This document shows, piece after piece, positions 21,206-30,789 of a stretch of DNA of 64,000 nucleotides; position 1 is the stretch's first letter; every line of letters starts with the position of its first letter. Below the pieces are notes generated by a model. It saw nothing but the letters and a program-made list of their open reading frames with translations, searched no databases and was not told the origin of the DNA. A program made the position numbers and the translations under genes. Origin of the DNA: Cycas panzhihuaensis (Eukaryota > Cycadophyta); NCBI GenBank assembly GCA_023213395.1, contig CM041465.1, positions 21,390,001 to 21,454,000 on the forward strand, read 5' to 3'.

Positions 21206-22096
21206 CAAGGTCCTTCACCCTATCATGTCTCCGTGGCCTTTCGCTCAGTGGGGTCTAAACCTCATCGGGGCTATATCACCAACTTCTTCATCGCAGCACA
21301 AGTTTATCTTGACTGCTACATAATACTTTACTAAGTGGGTGGAGGCCATCCCTCTAGTTACTACCCCTGGTAAGATGATATCTACTTTCGTTTACCAACA
21401 TATCATTTGCCGCTTTTGGATTCCTGATATCTTGATTATTGATAATGGAACCCCCTTTTATAACAAGGAAATGGATGAGCTTTGTGAGAAATTTAAAATC
21501 TCTCATTAAACTTCCTCTCCTTATTACCCCCAGGCAAATGTCAAGTGGAGTCGTTCAACAAGACTCTCGTTAATATTCTAAAGAAAACTGTCACCCAGTC
21601 TAAAAAAGATTGGCACCTTCAACTCCCTTCTGCCTTGTGGGCTTACTGTACCTCTGTCCATGCTACTACAGGAACGAATCTGTTCTCCCTAGTGTACGGG
21701 TTAGAGGCGGTACTCCAGTTGGAAGTGGAGATTCCTTCTTTACGAGTTTCTCTTCGTGGTCTCATTAATGAGGAGTTGATCCATCAAGCTCACCTCTTAG
21801 ACCTCGAAGCTTTGGATGAGAGAAGTTTAGCTTCCTACCAAGCTAACCTCGCATCCAAAGCTTACTCATAAAGGACCTACGATAAACACCTTTGTTCTTG
21901 TCCTTTGTTTCCTGGGGACCATGTCCTCAACTTGAAATATTTTCATGACCGCTTGGCCAAATTCATGCCTAAAAGGGTTAGCCCCTTTATCATTATCGAA
22001 AGTCTTAGTAACCGTGCTTATAGGATCACCACTTTGGAGGGTCTTGAGTTTGAGAAAGCTGTTAATGGGAAATTCCTTAAGAAATTTTACTCATGA
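21206..22096 (+). pseudogene. T2 integrase catalytic core and C-terminus
   Basis: This continues the integrase from 9505. The core starts with SPWPFAQWGLNLIG. The first catalytic Asp of the DDE triad is Asn here (AAC at 21258-21260), as in T4, while T5 keeps Asp. The second Asp is present in IIDNGTPFYNKEMDE and the Glu in VESFNKTLVNILKK (after 21540). The C-terminal part has VYGLEAVLQLEVEIPSLRV, PKRVSPFIIIESL and the end KAVNGKFLKKFYS, then TGA. Stops replace expected residues at YFTKW (TAA), after KISH and after KAYS, and there is a frameshift near 21540. The tail matches T1 almost residue for residue. Confidence 0.85.
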
Positions 22097-23009
22097 CCTC
22101 ATCGTCACCTTATTCATGCTTTGAAATGAGCCTAAACTACCATCTTAAGCTTGTTCCCATTCCCCTTAACCACAGGTGGAATGGTAGCTTAGGGTGGCCC
22201 TCTCATTCCTTTTTGGTTCCTCCCACGAAATCCTCATTCCCTTCCTCTTAGGAACTTTGTTCTCCTATTTGGGCATCCCCCAATTAGGATGATGTTTGGA
22301 GCACTCTCACTCCCATCTTATTTGGTATTTCCTTTGCATATCCTGCTATGCTCCTATATGGACATGCGTGTCACCTTATTTCTTAATCCCATATATATCT
22401 ATCACTCCTACTTATGGTGATCATGTGTGCTCCTATTAGGAATATGGTCTTGCATGAAAGGAAATATGCACAACCTAAACAAATATCATAACATAAAGCT
22501 CATACAATAATCAGCTCAAAATACAACTATACATATCCTCGTGCATCCATGTATCCATGCACACACACACATAAACATGTAAACAAAACATACATATCAT
22601 CCAATACACATTATGATACACATCACTATATGTCAAAATAGGGTACCAATCACCCCATCTATATATTCATCAAAAATCATGTGTCATGTCATACATATGG
22701 TGTGGTACATCACCTATGGAAAGTCAGTGTCCTTGCAGGGGGGTGCAATCATGGACTATATATGGTGACCTCCCTGGAGACCCATGCTTTCCCTTGTCCA
22801 AAACAAAAATAGATATACTACCCTACTACTACCCTGCCCTTGGGGCATCATCTCTTAGTCGATGTAATCCCTCTCCTAGGAATCACATCTCTCTGAGACT
22901 CCTCTTAAGTCTCTGTGAGCTCCCTACCTTGTTCCCCTCGTCCCGTGGTCTCCTCAGGGTCGTCGCCAGCGTATAAGTCTGTGTCTTGCTCTGTGCTGAC
23001 CTCGATGCC
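22097..23009 (+). other. T2 spacer after integrase, non-coding
   Basis: It corresponds to 411-1228 in T1 and begins with the same TGAAATGAGCCTAAACTACC block (22125). It contains a short CA-rich run (ACACACACAC near 22562) and the family block ending in CCCATGCTTTCCC (22782-22794). No gene is seen. Confidence 0.55.
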
Positions 23010-24840
23010 ATGTCCTCTATTAGTCGATCATATTAGGTCGGATATGATCTCATTCTATCTCCATGAGGCAGAGCCTCTTCTCCATCCCTCAGAGTTGCTC
23101 CTCCATCACTGCTAGTCAGATATAGCTCCCCATATCCCCTCCGGCTCCTCCTTGAGCCTCTAGTGCCTGCACCCGATTATGTAGAGCATTCCTTTAAGCT
23201 CGGATGGCATCCATCTCTGCATGTTGTTGTTTTGCATATGCCTCGTGCTCCTAGGACTCTATGACCCATATATCTCTTGCCCGTATTAATGGGGTGAATG
23301 CTGTCGTGTGACCGCCTGCCGATCTAGGCTCATCGCTAGCCTGGATGGGAGGCTGTCCCTTTGCGTAGGCCTGAGGGAATATATCTCAGATTACTACCTC
23401 TACCAGCCTCTAAACATCTATCATACCTACAAATCCAACATGTTATATATCAGTACATGTCTATATGGACATCAAACCAAAATCAAACTATGTATGTGTC
23501 CGGCAATCAAACGATGATAGGAGAAGGTCATGTCTCACCTGGTGCAGGTGCCAGCTCCTCGACTCGGGTGACTGTCTCTCCCTCTGGCACTCCACCAATT
23601 ACAGGTACCTCCTCCTCCTCAAGTACCTCCTCTGCTACTACCTCAGCTACTAGGACATCCCTCCTCTCTGTAGCTGGTGCAGTTGCCACTTCTCTGGACC
23701 TCATGATGATCTGCAGCCTACATGCCTGTGTCACTGGGCCCCTACTCTTCTCCATAGCTCCCGATAGGCCTGCCTCTCCACCTATAGCCCTAGATGGACC
23801 TGCCTCTCCTGTAACTCATGATGGGCTGGCCCCATCACCACCCTCATCATCTCTCGGGGGCAATCCTACTCCTCCTGCCTCATCATCACTATCCCACCTC
23901 ACCGCTATATACAGATCTACTATATAATCTATCATGGTGAGGAGGTCTAGTGATGTGGCCTCCATCGAGTGATAGACATGCGCATGGTCCTCGGTCCCTC
24001 TCAGCCTAGTCTGCCATTTGTGGACCATCACGGCCCACTCATAGATGGGGTATGGTCCCCCCGTCGGTGCCACTGCTCCGAAGTGGTCGAAGAACCAACA
24101 CTGTAATAACATACTATATGATAGTCTGCCCTTGCCCACTGCCCGGATAGCATCTAGCTATGTAACAAGGTTCACTACTATAAGGGTGGCCCAGTCCATC
24201 CTCTTCCCCAAATTGCATTAGCGTATTGCATCCATCCATCCTCCCGGTATGTCTCTATAGTTCTATTTCTAAGATATTTGGACTAGAATACATAGTGTAA
24301 TCAACTTCCTCACTAGAGGAACCACTGGCACAACCATGGTCTAGAGAGGAATCCCTCACCTCTCCCTTCTATCCAAACCTATAAAGAACATAGATGTCTC
24401 CTTGTGTATTGCCTCATTGCTGGGCAGTGCTCCTAGTGCCACCAGCCTCCCCATTGCCAGTACTCCCAGTATCCTCCTGATATCCCTGGGCATCATTGAT
24501 ACGTCTCCCGCCTGGGGTAGATAGAAGACATGCCTCCTCCTGTCCTAGTGTGACACAATATCAACTAATAGCCACTGGTCTGACATGTACTCGGGTGTCC
24601 TCATGACCTTCAGCAGGCCACATCTCTGTAGGATCTCCCTGTCCTCTCTAGTCATCATCTCGATTTAATTGAGCATTGCCATCCCGATGTTCTTGCAGGT
24701 CTCTACCACGATCATAGCCTACAAAACAATATCAATGCAAGTCAGAGCTAGACCTACACTCATTCCTCATCCCCTGGACTATCTCTCAGTCTCACCTGAT
24801 CAAGATTTGGGGTCCCTCGGGCCCCTATCCTCTTTTTTCT
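23010..24840 (-). pseudogene. T2 antisense gene: PMD-like N-terminus, coiled-coil C-terminus
   Basis: This is the second copy of the antisense gene. The first exon ends ...PNLDQ with donor CAG|GTGAGACTGAG (about 24798). The acceptor TTTTGTAG is at about 24722, before GCTATGATCGTGG, giving an intron of about 75 bases. The PMD-like part includes LQRCGLLKVMRTPEYMSDQ, VFYLPQAGDVSMMPRDIRR and LGVLAMGRLVALGALPSNEA. Then come LLQCWFFDHFGAVAPTGGP, DLYIAVRWDSDDEAGG (23910-23880) and a Ser/Gly/Ala-rich linker. Next is GPVTQACRLQIIMRSREVAT (23740 on), then LAPAPG with donor GTGAGA (23541) and an acceptor-like ATATAG near 23464. The C-terminal part carries the same helical, charged region as T1. Introns at matching places in two copies support a real spliced gene. 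Several stops inactivate it. Confidence 0.65.
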
Positions 24841-24844
24841 ATAG

Positions 24845-25400
24845 TTCTACCTTTGCACTATGCTAAACTTTGTGGTACCGTAGAGTTTGGATTGGGTCCT
24901 ATGATGATCAGGGCCCTGTGGCAAAGATTGTGGCACCCCGATCTTTGTTGCAGTACGAATGGCACCCCCCCAAAAGGGGCGGGGGTTCTACCTAAAAAAT
25001 CAAAAAGTTCTTCTTGGTAGGCCATAGCTAGGCCCACTAGAACTAGGGCTGCTTAATGCCCTAGTCCCACCTCTTTTTGGGTCTAATTTGGACTTCAGGA
25101 GGTCATTTCTTGCCCATATGGGGCCTATAAATCTACATAACCAAAGGTAATAAACTTTGAAATGCAAGATGGGTCAGGTTTCCAGAGATCCACTCATTAG
25201 ATCTGGCCTGGCGCTTGCCATCTCGCACCCATGGTCATAACAGATGTCCTCTGGCTCTAATCTGATGGTCTGATCTCCCTTTGCATGCCTCCAAAGTCAG
25301 GTAGCGCTCCGCTGCATAAGGAAATGGCTCTGGATTCACTCAAGAGCCCATGAAAATGAATCACGTTTTCATTGATTTTTCTTATATAGGCAAGGACCCC
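24845..25400. promoter_or_regulatory. T2 promoter-like spacer between antisense gene and RNase H
   Basis: Directly upstream of the antisense gene it has GCTAAACTTTGTGGTACCGT and, 50 bases on, GTGGCAAAGATTGTGGCACC with CTTTGTTGCAGTAC, the same type of units as in the LTR. Towards the RNase H side it has GATCCACTCATTAGATC (25191-25207), the GGCTCT/AGAGCC hairpin (about 25326-25348), ATGAAAATGAATC, and the TATA-like CTTATATAGG at 25381-25390. This matches 3065-3600 in T1. Confidence 0.4.
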
Positions 25401-25921
25401 GATGGGCACTGTCTCTATTTCTGCCCTCATGACAGCCCTTTAGATCGTCTCTCACCCCCAATCACCTTTGCTTTCTAGCCCTGCTCCCCCATGGCCTTCG
25501 TCTCGCTCCTTCTTGTGAATGCATTTATGGCACCCTGCCGATGCATTTTTCGTAGGACCCTTTTGTCTAGTTTTACATGCCACTCTTGTGCATGCCTGAG
25601 TTTATACTCATTTATCTCATTTCACCATCCTAGACTCATTTTTGTAGCCTGTTCCTACTCCTGGGGTCTCTAGAAGGAATGCTCCCTCTGTTCAGAGTCA
25701 TTCTTTACTTTCTAAAGCAACCTTTGGCACCCCGGGGTGCCCTTTTGTCGCTCACTCTTAGCCAGTGGTCAGATAGCCTGCTCCTGTCCTTGGGTAGCCT
25801 CACTGCTAGGTCCTCCCACCCTTCACGGCCATTTATTGCCTACCATACGAGCCTCCTTTTGCTTCGACTCTTATATTATTATTTCATATTTTCTCCATCG
25901 AGACTTTTCCTATCATCATCC

Positions 25922-26344
25922 ATGACTCTCTTCATCTTTACTGACGGTGGAAGCTACAGTAATCCTGGACCTTTTGTCATTGCATGGATCCTTCATAACA
26001 CTTCTGGATATGATTTTCTACACTCCTGAATCTTCCTCCTTGAGGCCACCAATAACGAAGCTGAGTACACAGCCATTATCAAAGCCCTCACCGATGCACT
26101 CAGTTTCCATCATGGACCTATTGTCCTTCTTTGCAACTCCCAAGTGGTGGTGTCCCATCTCACCTAGGTTTACCAGGTGCGATGCCCTCATTTGAGAGCC
26201 CTCAATTCAACTGCCAGATCCCTGCTGGCTAATTTCTAGTCTATCGACATCCAATACATTCCTCGAGCCCTCAACACTGAGGGAGATAGTCTTGTTCACC
26301 TCATCCTTGAGCGTTGCCTTTCTCTTCTTACTTACCATCCCTGA
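25922..26344 (+). pseudogene. T2 terminal RNase H
   Basis: Here the ORF starts MTLFIFTDGGSYSNPGP, keeping the first catalytic Asp. The Glu is in EATNNEAEY. The third acidic position is Asn (LLCNSQVVV) by a single transition. The last is kept in NTEGDSLVHL. It ends LTYHP then TGA. Stops are at SGYDFLHS*, at LT*VYQV and at NF*SID, the last two at Gln positions. It lies between the promoter-like spacer and the polypurine tract (26754-26767), as in T1 and T3. Taken together, the three copies give a complete D-E-D-D set, so the common ancestor probably encoded an active enzyme. Confidence 0.78.
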
Positions 26345-26753
26345 GACTTGCCCGATCGCTCTATCACCCAAGTCTAAGGCCATCATATAGATCACCTTGC
26401 AATCTGTTTACACCTCTAAAAGCTAGCTGTTAATGAGGTTAAACTATGGCGACTACTAAGTTTGCTCATTTACCCTTTTTCCCTGACTTTATTATGCACA
26501 TCTCTTTACACTTTTGTGATGGGGGCAGCCCCCTCATCCTTCTTAACTTTCATTCAATTCTCAGGTGGCACATAGGCAGCCCCTATGTTGTCTCCACCCC
26601 TGTCCTTGTATCCACGCATTCTACCATGATAGTTGTCGGCACCCTTGTCTCCTGTTATGATCGTGATTTATATATATGCATACACATGTGCTACTGACAG
26701 TTTTGTTGCTAGCATTTGCCATCGTACTATGCTTCCGAGCAATGAGGCTCTAC

Positions 26754-26767
26754 TGCCAAGGGGGTAG
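26754..26767 (+). other. Polypurine tract of T2
   Basis: TGCCAAGGGGGTAG directly precedes the LTR start TGTTTCCCAGCTACTGGGAA, as in T1 and T3. Confidence 0.8.
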
Positions 26768-29409
26768 TGTTTCCCAGCTACTGGGAATGGATACGGACGA
26801 GTCCACTCAGGTATGCTTCTTCCATTTCACTTATACTATTTTGTTAGAAAGGTTGATAAAAGTGTTGCCTCATTATATGATTGCTTGCTTCATTTGTATA
26901 ATCACTTTGCATTTGTTGCCTGGTCAGGCTGCTTATTGTATTGTGAGCCTATGACGACCCAGCAAGACCTATCTTTCTGCAAGGAAGCCATCCCCATGGA
27001 ACTTTACGATACTCTGTACTGTCTCCACACCATATTGAGCTTCTTTTGGTTTATATGACTTGTTCATGCCTCGACTTTGAGCTCCTAGCACCTTGTTTCT
27101 GGGACCTTTGGCCATTGATGCTCTGCTTACCTTTGTCCACATGCATTCTGGACTATCTCAACCACTTAGATAGGAGGGCCAACCCCTCCTAGGCCTGCCA
27201 CATCACCTCCTAGGGCTCCTGGAACCCAACTTTTTACCATTTTTGGCTTTCTGGTCCCTCACCACTATAAACTTAGCGATACCATGAAGTTTACTATGGT
27301 ACTGTGAAGTTTACTGCGGTACCATGAAGTTTACTGTAGTGTTACTGTTGTCAGTTATTTTTTAAAAACTATCGTGGCAATTCTCATATTTCACATGGAA
27401 TCACCACATGGCTTCACATCCACCTCAGCCCTATTCGTACCCTATTCACTTATTTAGGGCTGGGATGGGTATAAGTATCAAAACCCTCATCATTTTGATG
27501 ACTCTTAGATCATTTTTTACTCATCGTTTCCTGCTGCAATTTATGTCCTCCTCTTTTCTTGCTATAGGAGCACTTGTAGGCCTACGTTTCCTGTGACTCT
27601 AGTCCAAGATCCACCTGTAACTACCTTCCTCCATGGTGGGAAGCCTCTCTCCAGGTGTTATTAAGCAAATTTTGGTATTGTTCTTCTCCAACTCGCCTAG
27701 CAAGTGTCTCTTTCAGCTGTCTCTTGGGATTTCTCCTACAAACCCTTGCAGGGATCCTCTTCTCTACTGGTTGCAGGGGCAGATCTACTTTATATCATCC
27801 TAGTAGGTTCTCCAAACCCGTTTCTCTAGATTTATGGTATGTTATCTCCATATTGAACCCATTTCTTAACTTGTTTATTTGTTTCCTTTAGGTTTGACTA
27901 TAGCAAAGCTTGTTTCGTTAAGTTTGTCTTATTGCTTCTGGGTTTCCACCTTCCCTCTACTAGTTTTCCATAAGGTAGCAGTAGGAGAAGAACCACAAGG
28001 TTGGGAGAAGAGAGCAAGGTGGGGCAGCCTCCCACTCAGTCCTACTCTCTAAGGGCAATCCCCTTGCCACCTTTTCTTCCCTTGCTCCATGCTCCTCTTG
28101 GGTTAATTAGGAGTTGGTGAGCCTTAGGCCTGTGCTAGATTATCAGCATATGCAGCCCCTTACTACACTAATTCCAGGCCTACATGCCTCTTATTCGGAC
28201 CCCTGTAGTATCCCTTGTATTGGTGGGTATCCCTTGATAACATTGGCAAGGGTTTGTACACTGGATTGCTGCCCATAACAACTCTACACCTTAGATATTT
28301 CCCCAACGCTTTATCACTTTTATCCTTGTATTTCTTGGCTGTCATTAGTTGTCTCTTACCCTTATCTTATTGTGCTAGAGAGTTGTATAGAGAACCCAGT
28401 AGAGGGTTAGCCATCCTGAGACTTCCCTTCACTCCATTTTGCTTAATGTACATGCTTCTTGAGAGAGGATTTTGGAGCTTTTTACAGCGGTTGTTTTCCT
28501 AGCATTTTAACACATACACTTGCATATATATAGCTTGTCTTTTGCAACCCCTCCTTGGGAGGGATAAACCCGTATATGTACAGGTTGGTGTGGTGCTTTC
28601 TCGCAAAGGTATAAGGCATCTGAATCTAGGTAAGATCTTCCGTCTTTTCCCTTTACTTTTGCTTTCTTCCTTTTCGTTTTTACTTTTCACAAAGGGGAAG
28701 GTAAGGAAGGCCCCTATTGATCGCGTCAAGACTTGGTTATATATCCAGGGATTGATGCAAGGATGTGCATTGCATATGGGTGAGACTTCCTGTCAGCCTC
28801 TACATCTTCCGGGTATGCACATTTTTCCTTTAACCCCCATTTCCCTTCTTTACTTTTATTTGGAATCTATGTTCTAGCTAAGTAGGTCATATAAAAGTAA
28901 AAAGGTAAAGAGTATCGGTTGTTTTCACTTGTATGCTTGTATGTCATGTGCTTAACTCCTATAGGAAAAGGATGTCATAGGGAAAGCCCCTCTTCCTCCT
29001 TCCTTTTCCTACTAAACTAAACATACCCCTCTTGATTCATTCCATTAGGTATCATTTACTTGCATGTACAACACTTGCCCTATTTTCCTTTTTGGTTTGT
29101 TCCTTGAATTGTTAAAGGCAAATTTAGCTTAAGTGTGCCCCCTTTTCTCTTCCAGCCATCCAAGGGTGGGGGAACCTTCCTCTCAAGTATATCCAGGCTA
29201 CCCTCCCTATATTTTCTCTATCTTTCTTGGATTAGGGGTCACTTTAAGGTAGTTAGGTATCATTCACAAGTCTCGAACTTGCGCTCCGGCGCACGGGGCG
29301 CCCTGCATGGTACTTTCTTTACTTGTAGGTTTCTCCCACACCTTCGATATCACCATCGACCATCATCACTCCTACCGAGATTAGTGATTATCCCGTAGAC
29401 ACACATCCA
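26768..29409 (+). repeat. T2 3' LTR
   Basis: This complete LTR of 2642 bases starts TGTTTCCCAGC and ends GATTATCCCGTAGACACACATCCA. It aligns over its length with T9 (55198-57933) and T10 (58282-60903). It is followed by GAAGT and the interior of the T4 LTR. Short ORFs inside are not conserved and are not called. Confidence 0.9.
27265..27480 (+). promoter_or_regulatory. T2 LTR promoter region
   Basis: Three to four copies of a GGTACYRTGAAGTTTACT unit (27278-27345) are followed by CAGTTATTTTTTAAAAACT, a G-box-like CACATGG and the TATA-like TATAAGTA at 27470-27477. The copy number of the unit is higher than in T9. TATAAGTATCAAAACCCTCA also occurs in T9, so the probable transcription start lies shortly after. 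Confidence 0.5.
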
Positions 29410-30620
29410 GAAGTTTCTTCTTATGCTTGGAGTATTTGCTTATTACTCCTTTATGAAACATATATGTTTATAATATTGGATTTCTTATAAGATTACTCAC
29501 AATGCAGGTTACTAACATGTGTGTAGGAAAGAGAAAAGAGAATTACAAGATCTTCAAGCCATATACCATTCTTCAAGTAATTTATAATGACTTAACATAT
29601 TGACCATCACTTTGGAAGGTAAAGTTACTACTTTATTTTCACATTTCCTTGAATTTTCACACTTTCATCCTTCATTTATTTTATTATAGGCATATTTAGC
29701 AAGTAAAAATGCTATCAAATTTTTTCTGGATTAGGTTAGTAGTATCTTTATTATCCTCTTTACTCTACTTTGGGTGTCACCAACATAATAAAGTGGAGAC
29801 ACAAGCTACTCCAACCTTCTCACCATTAGGTATGCTTTGTTGGCTTGATTTGTTGTTTATATTATTTAAAAAGAAAAAAGAAAAAAATGAGAGAGAAAGG
29901 AGCAAAAGAACATAAGAATTTATTTGTTTTGTTTAAAAGAAAAGAGAGGAAGGAAAAGAAAAAGAATTATATTTTACTTCTTATTCTCTCCCTTTTCCCC
30001 CTTCCCTTCTTTTCATTTAAAAGAGAAAGAATTTACAAAAGAGAGAAAAAGGAAAGACTTGCATAGTCATCCCCTTTTCCTCCTAAAAATGAAAGAGAAA
30101 AAAGAAAAAAAGAAATAAAATATTTGCATTTTCTTACTTTTATCATATGTAAGTGCATTGCATAATAAGAGTAAGGAGTAGAGTTGATCAATTACTTATT
30201 TCAATATAAACCCAAAACATGAGGAGGGATCATATCATCACGAATCTCAAATCCATAAGGAGATGTGCCGCAAAGATAGAATAGTGTATTAATTGTTTAC
30301 ATGCAAAGAAAAAAACACATATAGTTTGCATTAGGTGTGTGTGACTTTTACACCTTAGTTTGCCTTGAGTTTGATATAGAAAACTAAAAAGAAATAAATA
30401 AAAGAAGAAATATTCATCTCAATACCATCGTAAATTGATTTTGATTTAGCTCCCTAGGTTGATAATATATGCTTCCTTTCCATTGCACCTAAGAAGTGCA
30501 TGAATTACCAAATTGGCATCATGGGATTTATCTAAATACATTAATACTTTGCACCTTAGGTCTTATGTGATACCTAAAAAATGTAGTAATCTTATTGGAC
30601 CAACATTTCAATGTGTTTTA
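29410..30620 (+). repeat. T4 5' LTR, right part
   Basis: It begins GAAGTTTCTTCTTATGCTTG exactly where the T2 LTR ends and matches 37896-39100. The end ATGTGTTTTA corresponds to ACACATTTTA at 39100, followed by the PBS. It contains a long purine block followed by a pyrimidine block (29868-30112). Confidence 0.85.
29868..30112. repeat. Purine/pyrimidine low-complexity tract in the T4 LTR
   Basis: A run of A/G-rich sequence (AAAAAGAAAAAAGAAAAAAA...) is followed by a C/T-rich run (CTCTCCCTTTTCCCCCTTCC) and a further A/G run. The 3' LTR has the same arrangement at about 38354-38570. The short Lys-rich ORFs here result from composition only. Confidence 0.7.
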
Positions 30621-30621
30621 T

Positions 30622-30645
30622 TGATGACCATAGTGGGGACTCGCC
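30622..30645 (+). other. Primer-binding site of T4
   Basis: TGATGACCATAGTGGGGACT lies one base after the LTR end, matching TGGCGACCATATTGGGGACT in T9 with two transitions. The one-base spacer is also the same. The PBS therefore changed little between the old and the young branch. Confidence 0.6.
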
Positions 30646-30789
30646 AGTAGGAATGCCTTTGGAAATTTAGGCATTCTATTTACTTCCTCCCTTATTTTGA
30701 GTTTTTTTAGTGTGTTAAATAGTAGTGCACATGAGATCAACCCCTATCTCCTCTTCATTCTTCCAATGAGATTGAGTTAACTTGTAAAT

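Larger units (their letters stand above)
7436..29409 (+). mobile_element. T2: Tat-like Ty3/gypsy element, split by T3
   Basis: T2 consists of 7436-9505 plus 21206-29409. Skipping T3 brings the integrase reading frame back together across a duplicated CTTTC, which shows that both parts belong to one element. Order: linker, RT, RNase H, integrase, spacer, antisense gene (minus), promoter-like spacer, terminal RNase H, polypurine tract, LTR. Gag and protease are missing. The 3' LTR ends at CATCCA (29409), and the following GAAGT... is the interior of the T4 LTR, so T2 inserted into T4. Confidence 0.85.

Noticed and set aside
22560-22572. CA microsatellite
   Set aside because: Only about six units within a degenerate AT/CA-rich spacer; not a notable repeat.
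26768-29409. Many ORFs of 60-110 codons in the LTRs (also at 55198-60903)
   Set aside because: They are not conserved as proteins between the LTR copies; they are open by chance in pyrimidine-rich sequence.
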